Origin: Himantopus leucocephalus
Taxonomy: Eukaryota > Chordata > Aves > Charadriiformes > Recurvirostridae
Direction: 5' to 3'
DNA length: 64,000 bases
Assembly (NCBI GenBank): GCA_003993805.1
Contig: RSEF01000001.1
Location: forward strand, 75,879,265-75,943,264
Part shown: positions 35,547 to 50,200 of the stretch, piece by piece
Layout: each line of letters begins with the position of its first letter
Numbering within the stretch: position 1 is the first letter of the stretch
Made by a program: the position numbers and the translations under genes
The notes under the pieces: generated by a model
Database searches by the model: none
What the model saw: the letters and a program-made list of their open reading frames with translations, nothing else
Told to the model about the DNA's origin: nothing

Positions 35547-38500
35547 GTGAGGAAGGGAGGGGGGCGGGCGGTTGGTTGGTTTGTTTGTTTGTTTGCTTAT
35601 TTATTTATTTTACCCTCGCGCCCCCGCCGGCCGGGAGCGGGGGGGGGGGGGGCCGGGGCGCGGGCCGGGGCCCCCCCCCCCCNACGGTGCCTCCCCCCAC
35701 CTTCCGTTGTTCGTGAGGGGAGGGGGCAACCGGCCGCCCTCCGGCCGGGTCGGTGGCCGGAGAACTTGCCTGCGGGGGGCGGGGCGCGGCGGGGCCACGC
35801 CCCTCGGCGGCCGTTGCTCTCCCCCCCCCCGCCGTGACTGGGCTGAAGGACGCGTCCCGCCGCGCCCGGGGCAGCCCCCCCCCGGGCGCCTCTCCTCCCC
35901 GGCGGGCTACGGGGCCGGCCCCAACCGGGGAGCGGGTGTCCGGGCCGCGCCCCGCGGTGTGGGAGCAGAGGGCTGCGCCCCCGCCGCCCCCCGGGCAGCT
36001 CCCGAAGGGCGGCGGCAAGGAGAAGCGGCGGCTCCTCCGCCGCAGGGCTGCGGCCTGCCCGCCCGGACCCCGCCGGCTGACTCATCCCGGCTTTTTGCTC
36101 CTCGCCGCTCCTGACCAGATATAAATATCTCATTCATCGCCGTAGTAACCGAGTGGCTTACGCTGCGCTCTCGCAGGCTGCTGCGCCGCTCCGGCGCTGA
36201 AACTTAAGAGCGGGCCCAGGGCTTCTGCCTCCCCCGCCTGCCTGGGCTCTTGCTGGGTTTCGAATCCGAACAGCGCTCGGCAGATTGAAAAAGAGAGTGA
36301 ATGAAAGCTTGTTTATGAAAGCTGGGTTTGCCTGACTTAATATTGTGGTAAAGGCGGTTTAAAGCTGGAAAGGATTGAACCTTTATAGTAGATAACTCAT
36401 GCAGTTTTTTGGTTTTCTTCCTAAAAGAAAAATCAAACCACTTGCCTAGAATGCTCACTTAATTACGTTTCCCTCTAAGGTCAACTAAAACCACGGCCCA
36501 GATAAATGACCATCATATCTTCCAGTATTTCTATCCATTAAGCGCCACTAGAGGATCGGTAATGGGTGCAATAGTGATTCATTTCCAGTAGAAATTGGCA
36601 TGTTTGAACTCAGTAGTTCTCAGTTTATTAAAAACAATCTCATAGTCATACCGTCATGTATTGCTGGAAAAGTACTCTGAAGAATTTATCTTCTACCTTG
36701 ATAGCTATTGGGTGCTTTGGGAAGTCTTACCTGTTATGTGAAGTGTTTTCAGAGACGAACTGCTGCCAGGTTAAACTAGTCCACACATGCAAGTCTCATC
36801 CAAAATCCCCACACAAGCCTTCTGGTAAGGTTGCAGAGTGCTTGAATGTTTTCCATCTTGTTGTTATGGGGTGTGGTTTTGTATACCTGCGACTCCTTGA
36901 AATTTGGTACATTTGGATGAAGAGCGCCACATAAATGTAAGGCTGTAGACTGGAGTGAACTGAGAGTGGTTTACCTGTTGCAGAGATTGAGATCAGGAGG
37001 ATGACCCAAACCTGTGACTGTATCAGTGGCACGCTGCCCTAAAAATGATTTGAACTCCGGTGCTACTGTTGTGTTGCTTCTCTAAATCTCCCTGTCCGTG
37101 CTTGGGTGCACACTTGCAGACTGAGACCACGCGTGCTTTGAAATAACTCCTCGCCAGCAGGAAGTATTCTGCTAGAGCTGCAGTCTAGGATGATTAAGTT
37201 TGTAGCCGGTAAGTGACGCTTGGTAACCTGGGCTGTAGATGGGAATTGCGTGCAGCCCTGGTTTGACTCCGTTTTCAAGTGGAGCTTAACTGCGCTCATG
37301 GTGATGGTGTTATTTGTGAAAAGAAGGCAGTCTGTGACTGCGCTATTGTTTCTGGACCTGTGTTTTTAGAGTGTTAGAAATCAGCGATATTGATCACCTA
37401 CTGCTTTGTTTATCAAGATGCAGCAAAATACTTTGTAAGGCTACAGCCCTAAATGCAAAAGGCAAGTCTGACCTGCAACAGTCGAATAGATGCACAGTAG
37501 ATGTTAGTGGCAGCTGGTGAACTGTTCTTAGGGGCAGTATCGTAATGCTGTTGCATTTTGGCTTTTGAATGATGCACGGTAAACGCAGCTTGATGCACGG
37601 TAGGATTTTGCAGGTGAGGACTAAAATGTAGCAGAGCCTCATTGCGAGGGGATTATATTCGCTGTATTCATTGGTAGATTTGTGTTGCCGTTATCTAACG
37701 TATAACTCTTCTGTGGATTAGGATGTGACAGATTGCATGAGGAAATGTCAGTCTGGCTGGAACTCCTGTTCTCAGGTCGGTTGAGCAGCTCAGCCCACAT
37801 GAAACAAGTGACAGCAGGGTCGGAGGAGTAACAAGCCACATAAGCTTTAACAGGTGTAACCTTTTATTCCCCTAAGGGTGCAGGAATTGAGAAAGGTGAA
37901 ATTTTTTGTAGGCAGCAATTCGTAATAATTTTTATCTCTTTAGTTTTTTAAGAGGCGATATTCTTGCAGTGAATCTGTTACACCAGAAGTAACCCTCTTG
38001 CCCTTGCTTCAAGGCTTACCTGGTCTGTATAATGCCTTATTTCTTCTGCTCCATTACATTTCCCATACAAGCCTTTTGTCGTATTCTCTCAGACAGTTTC
38101 TGGACTCTCTTCCATTTTGCTCCTGTAGTGGAAAGCTCTCCTTTCTCTGATCTGGTCTCTCAAGCTGCGTGTCCTTTTTTAATCCCACTCATTCCTGAAA
38201 AATGGCCTTTTCTGAGATATTTACAGTATCTGAGTCAATATTTCTCTGTTTCTTTTTGTAAACAAAACCAGTCATTCACAATTCAAAATGAGTAATTCAA
38301 TTGCTGTGCTGTGGGCTTCTCTCAAAGGAAGACTAGTGATTCTGAAGTGCACTTCCAGTCTGACATTCTTTTATGTGAAGCTGAAGATATTTCTTCCATT
38401 CAAGTTCTTAAGTCTCCCTTCTCATTTCAGTATAAATCTACCTTTCAGAATATATCGACCAAAGTGATTACTTTTTTTCATCCAAAGCTTTTTTTCTTCA

Positions 38501-41015
38501 TTCTTTTCCCAGGGAAACATTAACCACTATTTAAATAAGCTGTGGTCTGATTCTCTCTCTCTCTTTTTTTTTTTTTTTTTTCCTAGGTGAAGGCACCTAT
38601 TGCACATNAAGCATGCTGAAATTTTCGTGAATTAGTCCTCACTGTTGCACATGGATCACTGTGCTGGTATGCTTGTTTTGATTGACTTTTTTTCTTTCCT
38701 TTTCTGCATTGATTTGGAATTATATTTTGAAGAATAACCTTTGTTATGTATTATGACTTGTTCTTTGATCCACAGTGTAGCGTCTGGATGTCTCCGCACG
38801 ATCCATCAGACTGATTCTTTCAAGACAGAACAGTTCAGGTTGTCTGGAAGGGCTCCCATTCACTGTGTAGGCGTTGCGAGACGCGTGTTGGTTTCAGGAC
38901 TGTGGATCTCTACTGAACAAACCAGAACTGAAACGTGCTGGGGAGCTTTTGCTTTTTGGTGAATGGCGTCTTTCACACCTGGTGGTGTGAAGATGTGGTG
39001 TCTCAGTTTGTGGAAGTGGCTGCAGGGTAACAGTGTATTATGCAAAAGCTGTGCTTATCCTCTGCTATAATTTCTTACATTTCTGAAGCATGATGTGTTG
39101 CCTGGAGAGCAATCGGGCATGGAAGAGGCAATGTAAATGTAGGTTTCCTGCTCCAAGGGGAAAGGGATGAGTGTTGGCTCAAAGTTTTGACATTGGTTCC
39201 TTCTTATATAAATCAGTACTTTGGTTCAAGCTGTAGCAAAGACTTAACTGAATCTTGCTGGTAAAGGATTTTACGCATTTTGAAATACACGGCAAGAGGC
39301 AGAGCTTCCAGAGTATAGCCTTCAAGAAAGAGTCCTCTCCTGTTTTCAATACTGAATGAGTCTCAGAAACTAGAGTCGCTAAAGATTAATGAAAAATAAC
39401 TTAGCCAATTTTACACCAGCTCTTTTCCTTTTGCAGCTTTTAGTTTGACGCATAATTTTTTCTTTGCCAAGCTACCTACTTGAACAGTAACCATGCCACA
39501 GCACAGTTAGAGTTCTGTTTATCCTCAGTAACCAGTTGTGCTGCTGTTAATCTGAATTCCATTCCAGGGAGGAGGCGGGTTAGAAGTTAGCCCAGACATC
39601 TTGCATAGCTAGACAGATCGATGCTTTTCTTTTGCTTGCTCTTTTTATTGTTATTATTCTTCATCTTGAGGCTTCATTTGCAGATTGTGCTTTGGTTTGG
39701 GAACCTGCTTCTGTCTATCAGTCTCAAGGCATCTCCAATAGAATCAGGAACTCTCTTGAGATGTTCCAGCTCCTGTTCCGTGTATACAGCATTTTTCTCA
39801 CTCAAACTCCTTTAAGCTTTAGACATGGTTTAAGTATTTCTTCTAAATGTAACTGCACTCTCACACTAGTAAATTGTCTAGCTCCTTCGATATCTGTTAA
39901 GTAGCTGTACTGTAGCATAAACTTTTCTGCGTGCCTTTCAGTTATATATCCATTCTCATGGCCAAGAGTGGACTACTACTTGTTTGGGAATCACTCTTTG
40001 AAGTGATGGATAACTTAATTTCGAGCGTTTATCTTAAAGCCCTAAATATTGTTATTTGATTCATCAAGTAGATTGTGCATTGGAAGTAGTTATCCAGACT
40101 GTTCCTAATATAAAGAGCTAAAAGATGTTGATTAACCTGAAACTTCCTTTCAATCTGTTGTATGGCTTTTTCCCCATTTCCATGTTGCCTTCTGAGATAT
40201 TTTTTTCCCCTTGTCCTTTATGGCTGTTTTTGGTTTCTCTCTACCTTAGTTTTTCATTATTGGAAAAATTTCTTATTTGGATGTTTGAAAAAAGCGCCAG
40301 AACAAATAAAGTAAAACAGGGAAGTTCTTTGGCCAGATGTTGCTGTTAGTTGTGGATTTCTGGTTTATAAGTATTAATGTCTGGGTGAGAAATCCAGGAC
40401 GCACAACCATCTGTTCTTCCAATCCCTACAATGAATGGGGAATTTCCTCTGCTGACCACATGTTTTCCATTGCTGTTGGAACAGTAAAATGAATTCGAGG
40501 CTATTGTGGTCACTTTTTCTGCATTAAAATTTTTAAACATCAGAATAGAAAATCTGAGAAAGGAGAGAATTGGGAAAATACTCATCAGAGGCTTAGGGGA
40601 AGAGAGACTCCTCAGAACCTGTCTTTTTACCTCAAATTGTAGTTAACTAAGTCTTCAGAATCCCTTCAAACGTCTTTGCATGAATACATGTCTATTTTTG
40701 TGTGTGATTGAGTTGGGAGGCATTAGGAGGCAGACACACGGTGAGGAACCGTTCAGTTTGCTTTAATGCGAGAGTATGTATGCCAAACAGGAATGAGAAG
40801 TGCCCCTGCTGGCAGCAGGCGGGCAGGGCGCTGGACTGGGGGGACAGTTGGTTTTACTCTGCACGGTTCTTATTAAAATAAGAATGCATAGGATATCAGG
40901 GCAAAACCCTGGATATTACTTCACGATTGTTACATAATTCCTTGTTATGTATGAGTTCGTGACCTATTGCAGCCTTATAAAAAAACAAACAAAACACTCT
41001 ATTCTTTCCTTACAG
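35547..41015 (+). other. BCL2L13 intron 1
   Basis: 5.5 kb, GC-rich at its start and AT-rich from about 36.3 kb. It has a TTTG/TTTA simple repeat at 35571-35612, pyrimidine-rich stretches with a T-run near 38564-38581, and a single N at 38608. No other gene was seen. Confidence 0.6.
35571..35612. repeat. Compound GGTT/TTTG/TTTA simple repeat
   Basis: GGTT units grade into TTTG then TTTA units just inside BCL2L13 intron 1, an AT island inside the CpG island. Confidence 0.9.
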
Positions 41016-41205
41016 TCTTCCTCAGTTACCCAGAGAAAACCCTACGTGCCCCATAAGAGCACTGCTGCATTGCAAGCCAACCCGATGGCGTCCTCTACTG
41101 CTGTGCCTGTAGGATTTCACTATGAAACAAAATACGTAGTTCTCAGCTACCTGGGACTTTTATCACAAGAGAAGCCGCAGGAACATCCTCCTTCTTCAAC
41201 TCAAG
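41016..41205 (+). CDS. BCL2L13: BCL2L13 exon 2 (start codon exon)
   Basis: Acceptor CCTTACAG precedes 41016. The ATG is at 41085 and coding bases are 41085-41205, ending TCAAG|GTAATA in phase 1. The ATG context is only fair (C at -3, G at +4). The 69 bases before it are open in the same frame. Encodes residues 1-40, including the KYVVLSYLGLLS helix. Confidence 0.95.
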
Positions 41206-44200
41206 GTAATATTTGCATATCCATCTGTACCTATTTACATAGAAAGCTGTATTTGCAATTAGTTCTTCAGCTGTTTGTGCACGGATGCAGAATGTTAGCC
41301 TGATGTTTAGTGTCATGTATCTCTTATTTTATTCATTTAAAATAATGAGAAGATATGCTGATGGAAACAAAGCAGTTTGTATTTAGATTACTGTTTTAAT
41401 TTGAGCTATGCCAGGGCTGATTCGTGCTTATGAAGCAAATAAGTGGGCTTAGTAGCTGTCTTGAGGTTAGAAAGGATGGATATATATTATCTTTGTTGAG
41501 TCGTCTTGAGAATTTGAGCCCACGCTTGCTTTTTTGGGGAGGCAAGTGGAAGTAAGCAGGGGTGAGGTAGTGTTTACCAGCATAAACTCTTGAGCGATGA
41601 ATTGAGCAATCTCATGTGCTAAATAGTTTTGCCCTATTATGTTAACACTTCTGTTGTTGTCAGTCAGTGGTAGTGCAGAGATGTGAGGCTTAACCTGGCC
41701 TATGCTGCATCTATTTATTTATTTATTTATTTATTTTTAAGAAGTCAAGAACTGCATGGAGTCAGATAGTCAGATATTTCTTCCAGAACAGGTCTGTGCA
41801 TACAGGAGGTTAAATAAATAAATGGGAGACAGAATAAAAGAAGTTTGATAGATTGTTGTTTCACATAAACCTAGGTAGTAAAATTTGCTTTATGTTGTGG
41901 TTGCAAGCACTTAAGCAATGTTGTTTGTCAAGATTGTTTTGGTGGCTTGTCACTTCTTAATGACGTTTCAGTCACTACTATTTAGTTCCTGTGACTCAGA
42001 ACTTACTCTGATGAAAGGCGTATTAAAGAAAAAAAATGAGGACAGTCTGCAGAATCTTTTTTTTTTTTTTTGAACAAGCGTACTCTGAAAAGTGTACATT
42101 TAAGAATGCGTACTCTGTCATTTACTGAACTTACCTGTCATGAAGTGGGAAACTCCTGAAAAGAAAAGATAGCACCAAAGTTATGACATAAATGATTTTA
42201 TCAGTCTGGCACTAAAGCATATAGCATATACTGGTTATATTATATATAGTTTGTAAAATTAATCTTTGTATATTTAAGGTATGTCTGTTACTTCCACTTT
42301 GACTGCATCTGTGGTAAATGAAAGGAGAAGCACCCAAGTGCCAAGATGCTGTTTCATAAAACCCTTTGTTGGAAAATGGGCTTATTTTAGCAATAGCGTC
42401 TCATTCTGAATATCCCATCTGGGATAACTGGGCTATAACTGGAAATGTATTGAGTACATATAAAGCTACAATGTGGAAGAGTCTGCTTTGTTCTGTAAAT
42501 GCAAGATTCAGAAAGGGAACTGGTAGTCTTAAAGCTTTTTTTTTTAATAAGTTGGCTGTAGTTACCTTTGAAATCTTTGCAAATTGAGGGGAAACCTTTC
42601 AACTGATTCTTATTACTGAAACCTCTGAGAAATATTTAAATTAAAGGGCAGTATTAAAATTTTATAAAGAAGAAGCTACAAATGCTTAAATAAAATTTTT
42701 GTAGTCAGCTAAGGGGACTTTTAAGCTCCTGAGTAAAGATAACTGTTGAGTCTACTTTTCAGATATTATTTAGATATGTTGGCTTGTGTGACAGCAGGCT
42801 GTAGTTGGATTTGCTATTAAAATACGCTAAAGTATTGATACTTTCTAAATCTGTTCTTTCATTCTTGTTGCTCTAAACCTTCCCTTCTAAGCAGAAAATT
42901 CTCCTATGTTTCCCCCCTCCCCCCCCCCAAAAACCAGGCAGTGACCACAACTTCTCCTCTCCTGGTCATCTTTCACTGTAATTAGATCTCTCTTTCAGTG
43001 TTTTTCCTGCTTTCTGATCAAAGCATCTGGATAAAATAATTTTCCCCTACTTTTAATCTGCCATGTTGTTTCTCACTGTGTTTTGTGATGCCTTGGATGG
43101 ACTTCAGGCTGTTACTGAACTAAGTGCAAACATTCCTGCTTCAGGATTTGTTTAATTCTTTCCTAACTCACTTTTCCTGGTGCTTTTCTGCTTTCCATGC
43201 TTCCAACAGCTCTCATTTGTCTGACAGTTACTTTTTAAAAATCCTTTCTCCTACTTCTCTCATTGCTCGTAATTGCATGGTTGTTTCAGCTGCACTCCCA
43301 GGGTATGTGTGGTAACAGCCGTGTGTTTATTTTGAAGTACTGTATGCATCTTCCTTGAATATTAAGCAGTTTATATTACATATACAGTCTGTATCTTCTT
43401 GTTGTCTGGCACGTGGCTGATGCCTACTTGCAGAGAGCTGTCCCAAAGCACTCTGCTGTATACGCTCTATATTCTCCCCTAGGGAGACAGTGAAAGAAGC
43501 AGCAGCCTATAATGGATGTTACCTGCAGCAGCCCATAATGGATATTACCTGCACTGCCTAATGCACTGCTGGAAGGTAACTGGATATTACGGTAACAAGT
43601 GTGGTCTGAGAAACCTGGTTAGAACTAGAGACGTGAAAGCCAGTAAACGAAAATCAATAGTTGTTCTGTAGAATCTCATCATGATGAGGGGACTCCTGGT
43701 TTTTGGTAATGAAGACATATGAGGAATAGTAACAGTATGACATTATATCGTGTTTGTCATTGTGTTTTTCAAGCACTGTGATCAACTGTTGATACAGCAT
43801 CTTGACTGATCCCAAGTTCCTTTCATTGATGATTTTTGTGTTACTTTAAAATGCTGGTCAGTAGTCTTTCTACTCTCTATGGCTGAACGCTGTTGATTTA
43901 TGAATTGAGAGGATTCTGATACAAAGTACCTGCCACTTTATCTTATTTTGCTTTAATTTGGTTATTGTGCTGACAGACCTTTCATGGGAAACAATTGAAG
44001 CAGTGACATTTGGCTATTGCCGGTTTTTATTTTAGTTGCAGAACACTTCTCAATGTTATGTTTCATTCATATGAGGCATTGACTCTGGTATATGGTACTC
44101 TCCCTTCATTTATTTTTCTTAGATCCAAATAAGTCCTTACTCTTTGTCTGATTTCTGTATCATATTACAATATAAGGGGAGTAGCCAGGAAGGCTGGCTT

Positions 44201-47200
44201 TGTCCTCACTTGTTAATCTCTTTTGTCTCCCTTGATGTCGGAGAGTGAGGGACTCCTCTAGAGGGCGGTTCAGAGCAGGATGCTGATTACGGCCACCTTG
44301 TAGCACCAGCTGGAGGATCTTCTCCCCTTACATTGCATGTATACATAACATGGGGAAATAAGGCACACTAGGTGTAGTTAGTATTTCTGTACCTCCCCTG
44401 GGCCTCCTTCTACAGCAGTCTCCCAGGTTTCAGTGAAGTTTCATCACTCCCGTTAAACTAAAGAATGTATTTGATGGGTCAAAAAAACAATCCAAAAAGC
44501 AATCTTTCCCAACAGGAGTACTACTATTTTATCTCTGCTAGAACTAGTAGGAGAAATTGAATGCTTATGGCCATTCCCTTCCCTTTCCTCCTGCAGTCAT
44601 CTCCCCCAAACCTCTGCTTTCCTGCATTTCATAAGAGAGAGTTCTTTTTCTGATATATGTCTTTTTGTTCCAAAAACTCAGATAAGAGTAAATCTTTAAG
44701 ATATTTGTTAGATTTCAAGTTACTTCTCTTTTTTTTTTTTTTTGCAGACATAGTGTGCTTCATAAGACCAATGGTTTTTGGAGGGATTTTATTTAGTGAA
44801 GAGAAAACTCAGACAAATTACATAGAAAATTACCTCAATGTATTTCCTTTTGGATCTCTTGGTCTTGATTTTGTAGCAAGAAAGATGGCTTCAATTACAA
44901 GAGCTAAAAACACTTCTGGCTGCAAGCAAAGAAGGCTCATCTAAGTCAACATCTTTGAAATTTTTATTTAGATAGCGTCTCTTCAGTGCAGGGACTGAAG
45001 AGAGAACCATCCAGTATTCCAGGCTCTTGAAGAAAAGACAGTTTTAATGGACAAACCAATCTTCTAACATTACGGCTCCATAATATTCTGGTAGTGGATT
45101 TCAGTGTTTCCAGAGGAAAATCCAGCAAGCTTAATTGGGCAATAGTTTGAGAGATTATTCCTATTACAGGTTTGGCAGAATAGTAATTCTGCATGGCACT
45201 CACTTCAGTTTATTTAAAGCGAAGTCCGTTAGCAGTAAATTGTGTTACTTATTGGTAGGTTTTCAGGTAGGTGAATACTACAAATTGCTTGGGTAAATCT
45301 GATAAAACACACACAATAAGATACCATCTGCTTAAGTTCATGTGGTTTGAGGCAACAGACGAGTACAATTACTTAAAATGTGTAGAAGCTCCCAGTTATC
45401 TGTTCGTTAGATTGTGGAGAGGTGCTTTAGTGTTTTTTCAGAACTCATAGTATCTATAACTACTGGTTCATACACAGAAAATAAATATGAAGTATTGGAA
45501 AACATTTCTACATTTTTCCCCTCTGAAGTTCACGCTCATTATAGAAGCTTCCAGTCTGCTGCAGTTGTTAGTACTACTTACTGTTTAAGTGAGTCAAAAT
45601 ACTTTGGTTTTGTGATTCAGTATATTTTATTATAAATGCTTTGTTACGTTTCATCAAGGAGTAACTTTTAGTGTATTTCTGGTTTTTAATCTACTTCCCT
45701 GTGGTTTGACCCCATCCCGTAAGCCTGTGGCTATAACAAAGATTCTGAAGCAAACTAAGTTTTTCTGTGTTTTCCTTGACAGAATGAGAAATCTTAAACA
45801 ATCCTGTAGCTCACATAGCATCTGGAAGATTTATAGTCAATGCCACTACTGCATGGCAGCATAGATTACTCAAGAGGTGAACAAGGTTTTAAAAGTTTTA
45901 CGGTTTCCCTGAGGTGCATGCTATCCACAGTTCTTTAACCCAATTAATCATGCACAATGTTCTTTTGACCATTTATTACCTGATTTGGAATTACTGTATG
46001 AAGTGCTGTATATAGTCAGTGATGAAGGCGTTTTAGTGGTTTCCCACACAAATTTCTTACAGCTGAGCAGCGTTGAACTGTGTTACTGGGAGAAATGGGT
46101 TTTACGTTTATTTGTTCACTTGCTTCAGTCAGAAGTGAACTCTGTTACATCTCAGGAAATCCATCTGCTTATAGGCAGATATGATCAGGTTTCATGCATT
46201 ATGGGTGAGCTCAAGGCTCCTTCGTTGCCATCCCAAATCTAACAGTAGTACCTCTTACGTGGTTTTGACCATCACAGGTTGGATTCCTGCCATTGCAAGA
46301 TTCATTGTCGTCAGGTGACATTTGGAGTGGCTGTTGCAGAATATCTTGGGTTTCTTCGTACTCCATCCCTGTATCTTGACTTACCCTTCACAGTACCTAC
46401 TGTTGGTCTGTAGGAAATGAAGGAGTTTTTGAAGTGGTTTTAGCTTAGATGAATAACTCATTCCTTAGAAACTTTCCTCTTAGGGCAAAACATAGCTACT
46501 TTGGCTGAAAAGTCACAGGGTGAAAACATACATGTTGTAGGTCAGACCAATCCAGTTCATGGTAACGAGGGAGCTATTTGCTGAACTGAGACAAGGAAAG
46601 GGAGTTTTTGGGGTGTGACTTCGAGAAGTAAGAGGTGGTCCCTCCAGGAATGTGAATTCCCGCTAATTAAGCCTCCTCTCTGCCAACAGAAAAAAAAAAG
46701 ACTGCTAGTTGGCAATGTCTTGTTTCTTCTTAGTTCTTAATATTTTGGACTTTTTTAGTTTCTCTTGAGCTGAGCCTTCTTATGGTTTATAAAGAGCTTC
46801 TTTTAAACATTTCTCAAAACAAGGGCTACATCTGTGTATGGCAGGCTGTGTTCTAGAGTTTGCTAGGGTAATGGATATACATCTTGTTAAAGGAAACATG
46901 AATACGTTTGTAGAGAGTTTTCATGTATTTTTGTCACTTCTCAGTGCTTACAGAAATTTAGATTCTTGCTTGTTCTCATTGTTTTAAAAAGTCTGAGATG
47001 TTCAAGAAATAGTAGAATCATGCTGAAAGTAAATATTTAAGTCAATGTTGACTATGCAGAAGTTAATATAGAGACCTAGGAGAACTTGAAAACAGAGATA
47101 CTGGGAAATTAAATTTACAAGCATAAAACAAAAAAAACCCAGGAGCAATCTGTGACATCAATGGCTTTCTTCTTCATTCACTCTGCATTCACTTGAACTA

Positions 47201-50200
47201 AAAAGGCATAACACCTTTTCAGTCTCTCCTTATAGTTGCTGTTGTTTCTCGTTAGCCATAATTTGACGCAAACACTGTAGAATCAGATGTGAAGGCGCTC
47301 TAGCTCTGATGAATTACTTCCCATCCCTCCTCTTCCTGGGATCAAACCTGGGGAACGGGTTAGTCTTGTATTGTTACTAAACTTCTGGAATAGCCTTATT
47401 GGCAGAGTTTTACTGAAGTATTACATTTATTTGGTAGTCATAACACTGACTGATTGTGATGCAGTCCTTGATGAACTTTTAGGATACGTTTTCCCCTACT
47501 TTGCAGGTTGCCTCCAAATACCTGAAGAACAAAATCTTAACAAGAACACACTTGTGCAAAAGGGAACATTTATTCCATAAACAGAAAATAGAATGCACTA
47601 ACTTCTTTGTGTAAGACTCTGTAACAGAGATTTGTTGTGTCTTTGGGTTGGGAAAAGGCCTTTCAGAGTCAGTTTACCAAAAACCCATAATAGGCAAACC
47701 CATTTTTTCAGCGTAGGAAAGCATTCAATGTCTGTGGATCTCACAAGTACCATTTGTGGTGTGACCATTTGCATTATTAAACAATGAAAATATGTTCTCA
47801 TTTACTGGAAGCTGTTTTTACTGTTTTATTCTACCTGTTTGCAAACTGACTTGGAAGTTGTCTAGAGGAAAAAGGAAGGTACCACTCGCTTAGGATGTTT
47901 GCTGTTAGAATATGCTGTTCTCCAACACTGGGTGCAATTTTTGTTGGTAGCAGTCTACATACAGGAGGTGCAGAAAGCTGAAGTCCATTGATAATTAGGG
48001 TAATAAACAGTGCAAAGTCACTGGTCCGGCAGGGGTAGGTTTTTGATGTTTTGGCACGACTGAATAGTCAGGTGCTATTGGAATCAGCAGCTGCTGCAAA
48101 GTTGTGGGTGTTACGAGATGGAAACCATTGACTGTAGCACTGATTATCTAAACAGCTCTTTTGTACGCTGGCAGCAATGGAATTTCTCTTCCTTCCATTT
48201 TCCGGGTGACTTATTATCAAGTATGACAGCTTGTCATGTGTGATCATCATCACATTAGTCCCGTGAGAACGGGTGCTCTTCTGAATACCCTCATCCCTTC
48301 CATATACAGGGTGAAGCACAGGTTAAAATAAGAGTTTGTACTTGCATATACTTGTTGCGCATGACTGTGAAGCAGTGGTTCGGTCATTCAAAGAGGCAAC
48401 CTTAAAGGGACTGACAAGGCATTAGTGAGTGTCTGTTCGTTAACCAAAAAGAGGAACAGTTCGCTCCTCTCTGGAATTTATTGTTCAGAGTGGCAAAGAG
48501 AGGCTGTTTTAGAAGGGATTTAAGAAGCTAAATAAAGTTATTCTGACCATAGTGGTGATGCTCTCACTGTGTGGTTAAGTAAAATGGAATTAAACTGACT
48601 GTTTATTCTTCCATTAAACTGTTCACATAAATAAATGTAAACATTTTATACTTTTACGTTGGTTTAGAAAGATTTTCTCTCTCAGGTATCTACTGAGTGC
48701 TGAGTTTTTAAGCATCAGCACACATTCAGTGGGTTGATTCTGTAGCTTTTTAACTTATTTTTCAAACGTAGGAGACCTTGCAAGCTTATTGTCTAGTGTT
48801 TTTTTAAATACACAAAATGCACAGTGTACTTTACTACACATCTGTGTGTGTTAACTAGTATCATTGCTTTTATGGTTTTCACACACTCTGGTATGAAAAC
48901 TGGTGATTATGTGTCTGTTTTGGAGGAAAGGGGAAGGCAATACAACACTTGAAGTGAGTTCAAGCAGATCTAAATAGGATGAACCAAAGAAAGTAGGCAG
49001 TTGTTCATGAGACCACCAAATTATGATTTAGTGTCTTCAAAACAGGAATGAAGAAAGACTTGCCAGAAAGCTGCACTGGGTGTTGCAGGATTTAGCCGAA
49101 GATTTGGATGTGAATACAGGTGGTGAGGAGGAAATGAAGTCAGATGACGTTACAGATATAAATCCTTTCCCTTTTCATTTTCTTCAACTGAATGAAGAAC
49201 ATCTGTGGAGGGCAGTGATGTCTAGGTGCTCAGGTAGGGCTGTAGGCAGTTGGTGCAGGTGAAGAAAGGGTGAGATAGGTTGGAAATAGGTCAGTATTTG
49301 GGTGCATGAGTAAGAAACAGTGGACATGGGCAATGTTATCAGAAGGTTGGCCAGGAGGTGGTGTTTAAATCGTGGGCATGAGAGAACATGAAGTCCCAAA
49401 AAAGAATTCTAAGGAATATTCAGAAGTAAGAGAGCTAAGAAAATGCGTTTTGGGTAACCCAATCACTGATACTGTTGAAAGTAGCAGAGTGCAGGGCTAA
49501 TGAAGACTGATAATTGACCCAAAACTTGGGGAAGGAAATGGCTGGTAGGGGGATTACTTAGCAAAGGGAAGTTTTGTGGTCAATTTTATTTGTTTATTTA
49601 TTTATTGTAGAAGTAAGTTGATACAAGATTCACTTTTATATTTATGTGGATATAACAGAGAGCCATTTTGTGTCTAAGGGGGACATTTTAAGGAATTGAA
49701 AGAAAGGAAGAAGAAAATTTCAGTGGTAGGCTGTTGATTCAGTGATGTTTGTTGAAAATAAGACAGCAGTTAATGGAACAGTTATTGTAGTGTGCTTTAA
49801 GAATGGGATTTGAAGACATGCTTGAAAGCTGATTGAAGAAATAAAGATGAGCAAATACAAAGAAAAAGCAGCTAAATAACAAGAGTTTTGAACTGGAACT
49901 CTGTCCCAGACATCTAGTCTTTCCATTAGTACCATTAGTACCCATCCCATAAAACAGTTACTTGAGTAGTTACCTTGCCATATGGCCTTATATTGGAAAG
50001 ATTGACATTCAGCAGGCAGCTCCTTAAAGATTCAAATGTTTTAAATACTTGGCTTGTTTTGGAAATAGTTTTGTGTCTCTGTTTTGCTACAACACGATAA
50101 TCAAGACGATTGAGAGTCTATATAATCCTGAATGATACGGCTGAAACAACTTCTTGTTACCAAATACCTAGATTCAGCACACAGAATATGTATTTGTGAT

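Larger units (their letters stand above)
35483..36210. promoter_or_regulatory. CpG island at BCL2L13 5' end
   Basis: Very GC- and CpG-rich with G-runs (14 G at 35639-35652) and C-runs (12 C at 35671-35682, then N at 35683). It covers the presumed first-exon donor and the start of intron 1. The G-runs could form quadruplexes, which also explains poor assembly. Confidence 0.75.

Noticed and set aside
34923..35716. Open frames of 200-260 codons across the gap
   Set aside because: Most of their length is N translated as X.
49080..49262. Acidic 60-codon frame in BCL2L13 intron 2
   Set aside because: Single short frame with no splice sites; the region reads as ordinary intron, possibly an old unclassified repeat.
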